Of a stretch of DNA of 64,000 nucleotides, positions 1-13,978 are shown piece after piece. Source of the stretch: Streptomyces sp. ALI-76-A (GTDB taxonomy: Bacteria; Actinomycetota; Actinomycetes; Streptomycetales; Streptomycetaceae); contig NZ_JASVWB010000002.1 in the NCBI RefSeq assembly GCF_030287445.1, positions 3,782,001 to 3,846,000 of the forward strand, written 5' to 3'. The position numbers and the translations under genes were made by a program. Every line of letters begins with the position of its first letter. Positions within the stretch are counted from its first letter, which is position 1. The notes under the pieces were generated by a model, which made no database searches, was not told where the DNA came from, and was given only the letters and a program-made list of their open reading frames with translations.

Positions 1-571
1 CGACGTCACCGGAGGCGCGGGGCCCGCGCCCGCCGCCGCTGTCGTCGCCCGCGGCGGGGAGCGTCACCACGTCGAACGCGCCTTGGCCGCCGCTGGCGAG
101 CGACTCCACCAGTTCGCTCATCCACTGGATGACGTTCTGCTCGGTCCGGTCGTCCACCGGGGCGCGGTCGTCCCCGGTGCCGGCCCCCGCCTCGTCGGAC
201 TTCTGCTTGGCCACCGCGAACCCGCCGGTGGCCTGGCTCTGCGAGGCCTTCACCTTGGCGTCCAGCAGGCCGTTGCGGACCTGCCCGATCACCACGAACC
301 CGAGCAGCAGTACGACGCCCAGCGACATCAGCAGCGTCGTGACGACGACCTTGAGCTGGATGTTGCGCCGCCACAGCCGCATGACGGGCAGCAGCGGCCG
401 GCGCACCCAGCGCATGAACAGACGCAGGACCGGGCTGCCCTGGACTCCGCCCTGCAGCAACCCGCCCTCGAAGAAGCGCCCCCAGCGGGAGCCTGCCGTC
501 TTCCGGCCGACAGGCCGCTCCGCGTGAGCCCCGGTCCGCCCGGGCGACGAAGCGGCACTGTCCTCGGACAT
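1..571 (-). CDS. mtrB: MtrB sensor histidine kinase, N-terminal part (gene runs off the window)
   Basis: Only the first 190 codons are present; the kinase domains lie beyond position 1. The ATG at 569-571 starts one base after the mtrA stop, so the two genes are translationally coupled. The product begins with a basic cytoplasmic stretch of about 70 residues, then a hydrophobic segment (about residues 75-97, containing TTLLMSLGVVLLLGFVV), then an extracellular region rich in Gly, Asp and Gln. This is the layout of MtrB, the membrane partner of MtrA in actinobacteria, which links cell-wall and division state to gene expression. The assignment rests on the adjacent mtrA and on the family's gene order; no catalytic motif is visible in this fragment. 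Confidence 0.9.
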   Translation of the reverse strand, partial: MSEDSAASSPGRTGAHAERPVGRKTAGSRWGRFFEGGLLQGGVQGSPVLRLFMRWVRRPLLPVMRLWRRNIQLKVVVTTLLMSLGVVLLLGFVVIGQVRNGLLDAKVKASQSQATGGFAVAKQKSDEAGAGTGDDRAPVDDRTEQNVIQWMSELVESLASGGQGAFDVVTLPAAGDDSGGGRGPRASGDV

Positions 572-572
572 G

Positions 573-1262
573 TCAGCTGGGCCCTGCCTTGTATCCCACA
601 CCACGGACGGTCACCACGATCTCCGGCCGCTCCGGGTCCTTCTCGACCTTGGAGCGCAGCCGCTGCACATGCACGTTCACCAGCCGGGTGTCGGCCGCGT
701 GCCGGTAGCCCCACACCTGCTCGAGAAGCACCTCCCGGGTGAACACCTGCCACGGCTTGCGGGCCAGCGCGACCAGCAGATCGAACTCCAGCGGAGTCAG
801 CGCGATCGACTGCCCCTCCCGCTTCACGGAGTGACCGGCCACGTCGATGACCAGATCGCCGATGGCGAGCTGCTCGGGCGCCGGTTCCTCGGACCTCCGC
901 AGCCGCGCCCGGATCCGGGCCACCAGCTCCTTCGGCTTGAACGGCTTCACGATGTAGTCGTCAGCACCCGATTCCAGGCCCACCACGACATCGACGGTGT
1001 CGCTCTTGGCCGTGAGCATCACGATCGGCACCCCGGACTCCGCCCTGATCAGGCGGCACACCTCGATACCGTCCCGGCCCGGCAGCATCAGATCGAGCAG
1101 CACGAGGTCGGGCTTGGACTCACGGAAAGCGGCCAGCGCCTTGTCGCCGTCGGCTACAAAAGACGGCTCAAAACCTTCACCACGCAGCACAATGCCGAGC
1201 ATCTCGGCCAGTGCGGTGTCGTCGTCGACGACAAGGACTCGTCCCTTCATAAACGACATCAT
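573..1262 (-). CDS. mtrA: MtrA response regulator (OmpR family)
   Basis: A 229-residue DNA-binding response regulator of the essential MtrAB system. The receiver has the acidic pocket VVDDD near the N-terminus, the phospho-acceptor Asp57 in LVLLDLMLPG, the LTAKS switch Thr and the lysine of VKPFKPKEL. A C-terminal winged helix follows, with the wing VTVRGVGYKAG. The first ATG (1262) gives MMSFMKGR; an internal ATG four codons on is also possible, and neither has a strong ribosome site. The start lies 4 bases after the mtnA stop, and the stop is one base before mtrB, so mtnA-mtrA-mtrB looks like one transcript. In mycobacteria and Streptomyces MtrA controls cell-wall, division and developmental genes (known for the family). 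Confidence 0.96.
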   Translation of the reverse strand: MMSFMKGRVLVVDDDTALAEMLGIVLRGEGFEPSFVADGDKALAAFRESKPDLVLLDLMLPGRDGIEVCRLIRAESGVPIVMLTAKSDTVDVVVGLESGADDYIVKPFKPKELVARIRARLRRSEEPAPEQLAIGDLVIDVAGHSVKREGQSIALTPLEFDLLVALARKPWQVFTREVLLEQVWGYRHAADTRLVNVHVQRLRSKVEKDPERPEIVVTVRGVGYKAGPS

Positions 1263-1266
1263 CCCA

Positions 1267-2415
1267 TTAGCTAATCGTTACCTGGCGTGACCTGGCACAC
1301 AGCTCCGCAAGCGCCTCAGCCGTCACGGGCGAAACGACGCCTTCCTCGGTGACGATCGCCGTCACCAACTCGGGCGGCGTCACGTCGAACGCCGGGTTGT
1401 ACGCCTGGGTCCCCAGGGGTGCCACCGGAATCCCGCCTCCCGCTTCCGCTCCCGCCACGGGCACCTGGGGTGCTGTGAGCTCGGTCACCTCATGACCGGG
1501 ACGTTGTTCGACCTCGATGGACGCCCCGTCCGGCGTGTCCGGATCCAGCGTCGTCACGGGCGCCACGACGATGAACGGAACGTGGTGGTACCGCGCGAGC
1601 ACGGCGAGCGGGTAGCTCCCCACCTTGTTCGCCACCGAACCGTCGGCCGCGATGCGGTCCGCCCCGATGAGCACCGCGTCCACCTCTCCGGCCGCGAACA
1701 GCGAGCCCGCCGCGTTGTCGGTCAGCAAGGTGTACGCCATACCGCTGCGAGCCGCCTCGTACGCCGTCAGGCGAGCACCTTGCAGCAACGGACGCGTTTC
1801 GTCCACCCACAGGCGCCTGAGCCGCCCCGCGCGATGCGCCGCCAGCGCCACCGCGAACGCCGTTCCCTCCCCGCCCGACACCAGGGAGCCCGTGTTGCAG
1901 TGGGTGAGGATCCGGTGCCCGCCGCCGGGCAGCAGCTCGTCCAGCAGCGCCAGCCCCCGCTCGGCCATCCGGGTGCTCGCCTCGGCGTCCTCCCGGTGCA
2001 GCCGGCGGGCCGCGGCCAGCGCCGCCTCGGCGGCCTGCCGGTCGTTCCCGCCCTTGCCCAGCTCGGCCCGGTACGCGGCGTGCGCCCGGCGCACTCCGAC
2101 GGCCAGGTTCACCGCGGTGGGACGCGCTCCCGCCAGCGCGGCGGCGGCGTCGTCCACCTCGAATCCGCGCGCGGCGGCGAGCGCGACACCGTACGCCCCC
2201 GCGATGCCGAGCAGCGGTGCCCCGCGCACGGCGAGCGAACGGATCGCCTCCACCAGCGCGGACGCGTCCGTACAGACCAGTTCGACCTCCTCGGCCGGCA
2301 GCCTCGTCTGGTCGAGAAGCACCAGTACGGGGCCTTCGGGTGGTTCTTCCCAGCGGATCGTCGGTAGTTCGGTCGGCCTGCTGTTCTCGCCGGTTTGCGC
2401 GTACTGATCAGCCAT
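1267..2415 (-). CDS. mtnA: S-methyl-5-thioribose-1-phosphate isomerase
   Basis: A 382-residue aldose-ketose isomerase of the methionine salvage pathway that converts methylthioribose-1-phosphate to methylthioribulose-1-phosphate. Family signatures are in order: RGAPLLGIAGAYG, the catalytic Cys in ILTHCNTGSL, LLTDNAAGSLFAAG, and the general-acid Asp in VLIGADRIAADGSVANKVG. GTQAYNPAFDVTPPELV follows near the C-terminus. These residues separate MtnA from true eIF-2B alpha subunits, the name under which it is often mis-annotated. The ATG at 2415 is preceded by AAGGGG about 13 bases upstream. It diverges from the membrane protein gene at 2556 and runs into mtrA. It is functionally unrelated to MtrAB but shares the sulfur/methyl cycle theme with sahH at 17111-18568. 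Confidence 0.93.
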   Translation of the reverse strand: MADQYAQTGENSRPTELPTIRWEEPPEGPVLVLLDQTRLPAEEVELVCTDASALVEAIRSLAVRGAPLLGIAGAYGVALAAARGFEVDDAAAALAGARPTAVNLAVGVRRAHAAYRAELGKGGNDRQAAEAALAAARRLHREDAEASTRMAERGLALLDELLPGGGHRILTHCNTGSLVSGGEGTAFAVALAAHRAGRLRRLWVDETRPLLQGARLTAYEAARSGMAYTLLTDNAAGSLFAAGEVDAVLIGADRIAADGSVANKVGSYPLAVLARYHHVPFIVVAPVTTLDPDTPDGASIEVEQRPGHEVTELTAPQVPVAGAEAGGGIPVAPLGTQAYNPAFDVTPPELVTAIVTEEGVVSPVTAEALAELCARSRQVTIS

Positions 2416-2555
2416 GCGATCAGTCTGCCCCTTATCCAGCTCACAATTGAAGGTGTGCAGCCCATACCGTGGCTGGTCACTCGGCGACCGCCCCATGGCA
2501 CGATGGCTGCCAACCTGCCGCCGCGACCGCGGACGGGCACCGTGAAGGAGCGACG

Positions 2556-3923
2556 ATGAACGACACTCCGGGCTGGGCCTCGCCCGGATCCGCCCCGAAC
2601 GACGGGCAGCGGCCCGGCGCGTCCGGCTCCCAGGAACCCACCGACCGCCCCGGTGGGCAGGACCCCGCGGACCAGCCGGCAGCGCAGCCGGGACAGGACC
2701 CGCAGGGCCCCGGCCCGCAGTGGTCCAAGGAGCAGCCGCCGCCCGCCCAATGGCCCGCGCCCACGGGCCCCACGGCCCCCGGCCAGGCCCCGCCACCGCC
2801 CCCGCCGCCCGGCCCGGGCTGGGGCACCCCACCCCCGGCCGGCCCCGGTGGCTACGGGGGCTACGGCCCGCCGCCCGGCGGACCCGGCGGCTGGGGAGGC
2901 GCCTACGGCCCTCCCGGCGGCTACGGCGGCTGGGGAGGCCCCCCGCCCGCGGCCAAGCCCGGCGTCATCCCCCTGCGGCCGCTCGGCGTCGGTGAGATCC
3001 TCGACGGCGCGGTCTCCACCATGCGCACCTACTGGCGCACCGTCCTCGGCATCTCCCTGACCGTCGCCGTGCTCACGGAGATCGTCGTCATCCTGCTTCA
3101 GGGCCTCGTCCTGAACGACTCCGCCGGCACCGACGCCCTCAACGACCCGAGCGCCACGCTCGACGAGCTGACCCGGGCCATGGGCGAAGCCATGCTCGGC
3201 TCCGGAGTCGTCTTCCTGATCACGCTGATCGGCACCGTCGCCGCGACCGCCCTGCTCACGACCGTCACCAGCCGTGCGGTGCTCGGCAAGTCGGTCACCA
3301 TCGGCGAGGCCTGGCGCGACGCCCGCCCCCAGGTGCTGAAGCTGTTCGGCCTGATCCTGCTGCTGCCGCTCATCGCCATCGGCATCGTCTTCGCGGGCAC
3401 GGTGCCCGGCATCCTCCTGGCCGTCTCGGGCCAGGGCACGGGGGGCGCCGTACTCGCCGTCCTGGGCGGCCTGGGCGCGGCCGTCGTCGCCGTGTGGCTG
3501 ATGGTCCGGTTCTCCCTGGCCACGCCCGCGCTGATGCTGGAGAAGCAGAGCATCACCAAGTCCATGAGCCGCTCGGCGAAGCTGGTCCGCGGCTCCTGGT
3601 GGCGGATGTTCGGCATCCAGCTGCTCGCCGGGATCATCGCGAACATCCTGGCCGCGATCGTGGTCCTGCCCTTCACCTTCCTCGCCGCCGCGGTCAGCGG
3701 CGACGGCATCGGCGGCTTCCTGAACGGCACCGGCGAGCTCGGCTGGACCTTCCTCATCGTCAGCGGCATCGGCTCGGTGATCGGCTCCATGATCACGTTC
3801 CCGATCACGGCGGGCGTCACCGTGCTCCTCTACGTCGACCAGCGCATCCGACGCGAGGCCCTCGACCTCGACCTGGCCCGCGCCGCCGGCGTCCAGGGCT
3901 ACGGCACCACGCCCGGGAGCTGA
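2556..3923 (+). CDS. Pro/Gly-rich multi-pass membrane protein, first gene of the MoxR module
   Basis: A 455-residue protein whose first ~135 residues are low-complexity Pro, Gly and Gln (many PPPP and GGYGG runs) and should be cytoplasmic. The rest holds about six hydrophobic segments, beginning near residue 160 with TVLGISLTVAVLTEIVVILL. It resembles the glycerophosphodiester phosphodiesterase membrane-domain proteins common in actinobacteria, but no phosphodiesterase catalytic site is seen. The ATG at 2556 has GGAG six bases upstream; longer reading-frame extension to 2469 is unlikely. The next gene starts 4 bases after the stop. From memory it corresponds in position to M. tuberculosis Rv3689, which also heads a moxR2 cluster. 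The function is unknown; a partner in MoxR-dependent assembly of a membrane complex is an inference from context. Confidence 0.8.
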   Translation: MNDTPGWASPGSAPNDGQRPGASGSQEPTDRPGGQDPADQPAAQPGQDPQGPGPQWSKEQPPPAQWPAPTGPTAPGQAPPPPPPPGPGWGTPPPAGPGGYGGYGPPPGGPGGWGGAYGPPGGYGGWGGPPPAAKPGVIPLRPLGVGEILDGAVSTMRTYWRTVLGISLTVAVLTEIVVILLQGLVLNDSAGTDALNDPSATLDELTRAMGEAMLGSGVVFLITLIGTVAATALLTTVTSRAVLGKSVTIGEAWRDARPQVLKLFGLILLLPLIAIGIVFAGTVPGILLAVSGQGTGGAVLAVLGGLGAAVVAVWLMVRFSLATPALMLEKQSITKSMSRSAKLVRGSWWRMFGIQLLAGIIANILAAIVVLPFTFLAAAVSGDGIGGFLNGTGELGWTFLIVSGIGSVIGSMITFPITAGVTVLLYVDQRIRREALDLDLARAAGVQGYGTTPGS

Positions 3924-3927
3924 TGCG

Positions 3928-4746
3928 GTGAACCTGGCGGGGGGAGTTCTCACAGCGATACCGGCACCGCAGCACACAGCCGACTCGGCGGCACAGCTCG
4001 CGCTGCGCGCCGGCGCAGTGTCCGTGCGCGCCGTGTCACGCGCGGCCGACACCACGTCCGTCCTGTCGCTCTCCCGCTCGGACGACGCGCCACCGCTGAC
4101 GACCCCACGCGACCCCGCGAGGGAGGCGGCCCGGCGCGAACTGTCCAAGCGGATGTACCACGAGGACGACCCCGGCCTCTTCGAGCGCGCCCTGAACGCC
4201 TTCTGGGACTGGGTCGCCGGGCTCTTCGACGCCGCCTCCGCCGCGACACCCGGCGGACCGCTCGGCCTGGTCGTCGTCATCGTGGCCGTCCTCGCGGTCC
4301 TGGGCGCCCTGTGGTGGCGCCTGGGCACCCCCCGCCGGGAGCCGACCTCAGCCCCCGCCCTGTTCGACGACCGTCCCCGCAGCGCCGCCGAACACCGGGC
4401 CGCCGCCGAGGCGCACGCCGCCCAGGGCCACTGGAACCAGGCCGTCCAGGAACGCATGCGGGCCATCGTCCGCTCCCTGGAGGAACGCGCCCTGCTCGAC
4501 GCCCGCCCCGGCCGCACCGCCGACGAGGCAGCCGTGGAGGCGGGCCGTGCGCTGCCCTCCCGAGCGGACCGGCTGCGCGCCGCCGCCCGGGACTTCGACG
4601 ACGTGACGTACGGCGGCCGACGGGCCGGCGAGCCGGCGTACCACCGCATCGCCGAACTCGACCGTGATCTGGAGCGCACCAGGCCACAGCCGGCGAGCAG
4701 CAGCCACAGCGCGGCCCACGACGCCCGCCGGGGAGCCGCCGAATGA
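3928..4746 (+). CDS. DUF4129-domain membrane protein
   Basis: A 272-residue protein starting at GTG 3928, 4 bases after the upstream stop. It has a hydrophobic N-terminal part, an extracellular/linker segment containing KRMYHEDDPGLFERALNAF, one clear membrane helix (about residues 112-130, LVVVIVAVLAVLGALWW), then a cytoplasmic domain. That domain holds the DUF4129 signature: HWNQAVQERMRAIVRSLEER, an LDARPGRTADE motif and FDDVTYGGR. DUF4129 domains are usually tied to transglutaminase-like or MoxR/DUF58 systems. The stop overlaps the next start by the ATGA arrangement (4743-4746), which implies coupled translation. The biochemical role is unknown. Confidence 0.85.
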   Translation: MNLAGGVLTAIPAPQHTADSAAQLALRAGAVSVRAVSRAADTTSVLSLSRSDDAPPLTTPRDPAREAARRELSKRMYHEDDPGLFERALNAFWDWVAGLFDAASAATPGGPLGLVVVIVAVLAVLGALWWRLGTPRREPTSAPALFDDRPRSAAEHRAAAEAHAAQGHWNQAVQERMRAIVRSLEERALLDARPGRTADEAAVEAGRALPSRADRLRAAARDFDDVTYGGRRAGEPAYHRIAELDRDLERTRPQPASSSHSAAHDARRGAAE

Positions 4747-5945
4747 CCACCGAGGCCACGCTCCCGTCCACTTCGGCCTCGCCCACCGCACGTCAGGTGT
4801 GGACCCGCGCGCGAGGCGTCGTCCTCGCCCTCGTGATCCTCCTGGCGGGTGCGGTCGCGATCGCGGCGATCCGCTCCGACGCCCGCCACGGCAGTCTCGA
4901 CCCGCGCTCCCCCGACCCCTACGGCAGCCGCGCGGTGGCCGAACTCCTCGCCGACCGAGGCGTCACCACCCGCGTGGTCACCACCCTCGCCGGGGCCCGC
5001 GCCGCGGCCGGCCCGGACACCACCCTCCTGGTCGCCGCGCCCGACCTGCTGACCGAGAGTCAGCAGGAGGAGCTGCACTCCGCCACGAACGGCTCCGGAG
5101 GCCGCACCGTCCTCGTCGCCGCGGGCGGCTGGTCCGTCGAGCGGCTCGCCCCGGGCATCGTCGCGGACCCCGCCACCAGCCTCGACTCCACGCTCTCCCC
5201 CGCCTGTGCCCTGCCCGCCGCCCGGCGCGCGGGCCGGGCCGACACCGGCGGAATCCGTTACACCGTCACCCGCCCCGGGGCCGACGAGTGTTACCCCAGC
5301 GGACGACTGGCCACTCTGGTGCGCCTCCCGGCCCCGTCCGGGAACGGCGACACCGTCGCCCTCGGCGCGCCCGACATCCTGCACAACGACACCCTCGACG
5401 AGCAGGGCAACGCCTCGCTCGCCCTGCAACTCCTCGGCTCCCGCCCCCATCTCGTCTGGTACCTCCCCTCGCTCTCCGACCCCGCCGCCACCGACCCGGA
5501 CGACGAGAAGGGCTTCTTCGACCTGCTCCCCTCCGGCTGGCTCTGGGGCACCCTTCAGCTCTTCATCGCCGCCGCACTCGCCGCCCTCTGGCGGGCACGC
5601 CGACTCGGCCCCCTCGTGCCCGAAAGACTCCCCGTGGCGATCCGCGCCTCCGAGACCGTCGAAGGCCGCGCCCGCCTCTACCGCAAGGCGAACGCCCGCG
5701 ACCGCGCGGCCACCGCTCTTCGCTCCACCACGCGCACGCGCCTCGCCCCCCTGGTAGGCATCCCCGCGTCTCAGGCGCACGCGCCCGAGGCCCTGCTCCC
5801 CGCCCTGTCCGCCCACCTCCACAGCCCCGGAGACGGACAGGCCATGCACTCGCTCCTCTTCGGCCCGCCGCCCAACGACGACGCGGCCCTCATCTCCCTC
5901 GCCGACCAGCTCGACGCCCTCGAAAGAGAGGTACGCCGTCCATGA
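4743..5945 (+). CDS. DUF4350-domain membrane protein
   Basis: A 400-residue protein. It has an N-terminal membrane helix (about residues 25-42, VVLALVILLAGAVAIAAI) followed by the family hallmark SLDPRSPDPYGSRAVAELL. A Rossmann-like extracellular or peri-membrane domain follows (TTLLVAAPDLLT), then a second helix near residue 265 (LWGTLQLFIAAALAALW) and a basic cytoplasmic tail with LYRKANARDRAATALR. It overlaps both neighbours by ATGA (4743-4746 and 5942-5945). The family is always linked to MoxR and DUF58 genes; no catalytic residues can be pointed to, and the function is unknown. Confidence 0.85.
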   Translation: MTTEATLPSTSASPTARQVWTRARGVVLALVILLAGAVAIAAIRSDARHGSLDPRSPDPYGSRAVAELLADRGVTTRVVTTLAGARAAAGPDTTLLVAAPDLLTESQQEELHSATNGSGGRTVLVAAGGWSVERLAPGIVADPATSLDSTLSPACALPAARRAGRADTGGIRYTVTRPGADECYPSGRLATLVRLPAPSGNGDTVALGAPDILHNDTLDEQGNASLALQLLGSRPHLVWYLPSLSDPAATDPDDEKGFFDLLPSGWLWGTLQLFIAAALAALWRARRLGPLVPERLPVAIRASETVEGRARLYRKANARDRAATALRSTTRTRLAPLVGIPASQAHAPEALLPALSAHLHSPGDGQAMHSLLFGPPPNDDAALISLADQLDALEREVRRP

Positions 5946-6934
5946 TGGACCCGACCACTGACAACGCCGGGCCCACGGGGGACGCGGACACCGCCCGCGC
6001 CTCCCTGGAAGCCCTGCGCGCCGAGATCGCCAAAGCCGTGGTCGGCCAGGACCCCGCCGTGACCGGCCTCGTCGTCGCTCTTCTCTGCCGCGGACACGTC
6101 CTCCTCGAAGGCGTCCCCGGAGTCGCCAAGACGCTCCTCGTCCGCGCTCTCGCGTCCGCCCTCGAACTCGACACCAAGCGGGTCCAGTTCACCCCCGACC
6201 TGATGCCGAGCGACGTGACCGGCTCTCTCGTCTACGACTCCCGCAGCGCCGAGTTCTCCTTCCAGCCCGGCCCGGTGTTCACCAACCTCCTGCTGGCCGA
6301 CGAGATCAACCGCACCCCGCCCAAAACCCAGTCGTCCCTCCTGGAAGCCATGGAGGAACGCCAGGTCACGGTCGACGGCACCCCACGCCCGCTCCCCGAC
6401 CCGTTCCTGGTCGCCGCGACCCAGAACCCCGTCGAGTACGAGGGCACCTACCCCCTCCCCGAAGCCCAGCTGGACCGCTTCCTCCTGAAGCTGACGATCC
6501 CGCTCCCCTCCCGCCAGGACGAGATCGACGTCCTCACCCGCCACGCCGAGGGCTTCAACCCGCGCGACCTGCGCGCCGCCGGCGTACGCCCCGTCGCGGG
6601 CCCCGCCGACCTGGAAGCGGCCCGCGCCGCGGTCGCCAAGACGACGATCTCCCCCGAGATCACCGCCTACGTGGTCGACATCTGCCGAGCCACCCGCGAG
6701 TCGCCCTCCCTCACCCTCGGCGTCTCCCCGCGCGGCGCCACGGCCCTGCTCGCCACAGCCCGCGCCTGGGCCTGGCTGACCGGCCGCGACTACGTCACCC
6801 CGGACGACGTCAAGGCCCTTGCCCTGCCCACCCTCCGTCACCGCGTACAGCTCCGCCCGGAGGCCGAGATGGAAGGCGTGACAGCCGACTCCGTCATCAA
6901 CGCGATCCTCACCCACGTCCCCGTCCCCCGCTGA
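5942..6934 (+). CDS. MoxR-family AAA+ ATPase
   Basis: A 330-residue AAA+ chaperone-like ATPase. It shows Walker A (GVPGVAKT), Walker B (LLLADEIN), the MoxR signature PPKTQSSLLEAMEERQVT, sensor 1 (FLVAATQNPVEYEGTYPLPEAQLDRF) split across the expected spacing, and a C-terminal lid domain with SPRGATALLATARAWA. The start is ATG 5942 inside the upstream ATGA overlap. The stop TGA shares its last base with the next ATG (TGATG at 6932-6936). MoxR ATPases act with DUF58/VWA partners to mature metal centres or envelope complexes. The substrate here is unknown. It matches moxR2 of M. tuberculosis by gene context. Confidence 0.94.
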   Translation: MMDPTTDNAGPTGDADTARASLEALRAEIAKAVVGQDPAVTGLVVALLCRGHVLLEGVPGVAKTLLVRALASALELDTKRVQFTPDLMPSDVTGSLVYDSRSAEFSFQPGPVFTNLLLADEINRTPPKTQSSLLEAMEERQVTVDGTPRPLPDPFLVAATQNPVEYEGTYPLPEAQLDRFLLKLTIPLPSRQDEIDVLTRHAEGFNPRDLRAAGVRPVAGPADLEAARAAVAKTTISPEITAYVVDICRATRESPSLTLGVSPRGATALLATARAWAWLTGRDYVTPDDVKALALPTLRHRVQLRPEAEMEGVTADSVINAILTHVPVPR

Positions 6935-8244
6935 TGGCACTCACCGGACGCGCCGCCCTCCTCGCAGCCCTGGGCTCCCTCCCCGTAGGCATCTGGGAGC
7001 CCAGCTGGACGGGCATCCTCGCCGTCAACGCGCCCCTGGCCGTGGCCTGCGCCTGCGACTTCGCCCTGGCCGCACCCGTACGACGGCTCGGCCTGACCCG
7101 CTCCGGCGACACCTCCGCGCGCCTCGGCGACACCGCCGACGTGACCCTCACGGTCACCAACCCGTCCCGCCGCCCGCTCCGCGCCTGCCTCCGCGACGCC
7201 TGGCCCCCCAGCACCTGGCAGCCCGGCACGGAGGTCGCCGCCTCCCGCCACCGCCTGACGGTCCCGGCCGGCGAACGCCGCCGCGTGACCACCCGCCTAC
7301 GCCCCACCCGCCGCGGCGACCGCCGGCCGGACCGCGTCACCATCCGCTCCTACGGCCCGCTCGGCCTCTTCTCCCGTCAGGGCACCCACCAGGTCCCCTG
7401 GACGGTGCGCGTCCTCCCCCCGTTCACCAGCCGCAAGCACCTGCCGTCCAAACTGGCCCGTCTGCGCGAACTGGACGGCCGCACCAGCGTGCTCACCCGC
7501 GGCGAAGGCACGGAGTTCGACAGCCTCCGCGAATACGTCCCCGGCGACGACACCCGCTCCATCGACTGGCGCGCCACAGCCCGCCAGACCACGGTCGCCG
7601 TACGCACCTGGCGCCCCGAACGCGATCGCCACATCCTCGTCGTCCTCGACACCGGCCGCACCGCAGCGGGCCGCGTGGGCGACATTCCACGCCTTGACGC
7701 CGCCATGGACGCGGTCCTGCTCCTGGCCGCCCTCGCGTCCCGCGCCGGCGACCGCGTCGACCTCCTCGCTTACGACCGCCGGGTACGCGCCCTCGTCCAG
7801 GGCCGCTCGGCGGGTGACGTCCTGCCGTCCCTGGTCAACGCGATGGCCACCCTCGAACCCGAACTACTGGAGACAGACGCCCGAGGCCTCGCGGCCACCG
7901 CGCTCAAGTCGGCTCCTCGCCGGTCTCTGATCGTGTTGCTCACGACCCTCGACCAGGCTCCGGTCGAAGAGGGCCTGCTGCCCGTCCTCTCCCAGCTCAC
8001 CCAACGGCACACCGTCCTGCTGGCCTCGGTCGCCGACCCGCACATCGCCCGCATGGCCACAGGCCGCGGAACCACCGAGGCCGTCTACGAGGCCGCGGCC
8101 GCAGCCCAGGCCCACGCCGAACGCCACCGCACGGCGGACCAGCTCCGCCGGCACGGCGTGACAGTCGTCGACGCACCACCCGAAGACCTGGCCCCGGCGC
8201 TGGCGGACGCCTATCTGTCCCTCAAGGCAGCGGGCCGCCTCTGA
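6934..8244 (+). CDS. DUF58 (VWA-like) partner of MoxR
   Basis: A 436-residue protein. It has two short N-terminal hydrophobic stretches, a CARDB-like beta domain (DVTLTVTNPSRRPLRACL), then the DUF58 signature around residues 185-215 (EGTEFDSLREYVPGDDTRSI, then DWRATAR). A von Willebrand A-like domain follows, with a partial MIDAS-type beginning (HILVVLDTGRTAAG). Such proteins are thought to be the adaptor that MoxR acts on. It is the last gene of the five-gene operon and is followed by a strong hairpin at 8286-8317. The SpoIIM and RDD genes that complete this module elsewhere lie on the far side of the rRNA operon. Confidence 0.9.
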   Translation: MALTGRAALLAALGSLPVGIWEPSWTGILAVNAPLAVACACDFALAAPVRRLGLTRSGDTSARLGDTADVTLTVTNPSRRPLRACLRDAWPPSTWQPGTEVAASRHRLTVPAGERRRVTTRLRPTRRGDRRPDRVTIRSYGPLGLFSRQGTHQVPWTVRVLPPFTSRKHLPSKLARLRELDGRTSVLTRGEGTEFDSLREYVPGDDTRSIDWRATARQTTVAVRTWRPERDRHILVVLDTGRTAAGRVGDIPRLDAAMDAVLLLAALASRAGDRVDLLAYDRRVRALVQGRSAGDVLPSLVNAMATLEPELLETDARGLAATALKSAPRRSLIVLLTTLDQAPVEEGLLPVLSQLTQRHTVLLASVADPHIARMATGRGTTEAVYEAAAAAQAHAERHRTADQLRRHGVTVVDAPPEDLAPALADAYLSLKAAGRL

Positions 8245-8285
8245 CAACAGGGGCGCCTCGTCCGCCCTACTGCCCGTGAACGCAG

Positions 8286-8317
8286 AAAACCCCCGTGCCG
8301 AAAGGCACGGGGGTTTT
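8286..8317. terminator. Bidirectional terminator between DUF58 operon and rRNA operon
   Basis: A perfect 14-bp stem closed by a GAAA tetraloop: left arm 8286-8299, loop 8300-8303, right arm 8304-8317. The arms end in AAAA/TTTT, so in both orientations the hairpin is followed by a U tract. It lies about 40 bases past the DUF58 stop and about 10 bases past the 3' end of 5S rRNA, and should stop transcription from both sides. Confidence 0.93.
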
Positions 8318-8327
8318 CCCAAAAATT

Positions 8328-8446
8328 GTTCGGCGGCGTCCTACTCTCCCACAGGGTCCCCCCTGCAGTACCATCGGCGCTGTAAGGCTTAGCTTCCGGG
8401 TTCGGAATGTAACCGGGCGTTTCCCTCACGCTATAACCACCGAAAC
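8328..8446 (-). rRNA. rrf: 5S ribosomal RNA
   Basis: About 119 nt on the minus strand. The 5' end GTTTCGGTGG (at 8446) and the 3' end GCCGCCGAAC (at 8328) pair to form helix I, as expected for actinobacterial 5S. The internal CCCGGAAGCTAAGCC and GGGGGACCCTGTGGGAGAGT blocks are typical. It is the last gene of the rRNA operon; the exact ends are inferred from the helix. Confidence 0.95.
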
Positions 8447-8518
8447 ACTATGAAACTGTGAACCTGCCACACCATTGTCGTGGCCCGACAACGGGGCTGT
8501 TCGTGGTTTCAGAACCAA

Positions 8519-8535
8519 CACAGTGGACGCGAGCA
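8519..8535 (-). repeat. Downstream arm of the 23S processing stem
   Basis: This 17-bp block is the exact reverse complement of 11668-11684. In the precursor RNA the two would pair around the 23S sequence and form the RNase III-type processing stalk. The perfect 17-bp match is seen directly; the processing role is inferred from rRNA biology. Confidence 0.85.
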
Positions 8536-8536
8536 A

Positions 8537-13502
<4,966 letters not shown>

Positions 13503-13978
13503 ATGTTCTCCCGTAATCGGGATGACACCACGAGAGCGGAACAGCCAGGCGGAATAAGCCCGGCCGTTCACAGCGTCCTCGCTGTGTTTTCTTCAAAGGA
13601 ACCACGCCCCGACCGAAACCGGCCGGAGACGGGGTATCAACATATCTGGCGTTGACTTTTGGCACGCTGTTGAGTTCTCAAGGAACGGACGCTTCCTTTG
13701 TACTCACCCTCTCGGGCTTTCCTCCGGGCTTCCCTTCGGTCTTGCGTTCCCGACTCTATCAGATCCTTTTCCGATCCGATTTCCTCGGCGCTTTCCAGGT
13801 TCCCGCTTCCGCGTTTCCCTTTCCGGCGGTCCCAACATTATCAGAAGTTTTTGGCCGGGCTGACCGGCCATCCGTTTCCGATTCTTCGGGAAGAGGCTTC
13901 TTTGAAATCAAGTTCCTAGAAGCGACAGACACTCACTGTTGTCGAGCCGGATCCAGCCGAGCTCCAGACAACTGTTTG
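13503..13978 (-). promoter_or_regulatory. rRNA leader region with additional -10-like elements
   Basis: A leader of about 480 bases between the consensus promoter and the 16S. On the minus strand it contains the palindromic TTGAGAACTCAA (13670-13681), shared in part with the spacer. Further -10-like hexamers occur (TAATGT near 13840, TAGAGT near 13755, TACAAA near 13700), consistent with the multiple promoters known for Streptomyces rrn operons. None of these extra elements has a convincing -35, so individual promoters beyond P1 are tentative. Confidence 0.6.

Noticed and set aside
2109..5849. A 1246-codon open frame on the minus strand opposite the MoxR operon
   Set aside because: It is a by-product of GC-rich third positions on the coding strand; the plus-strand genes have domains, starts and overlaps.
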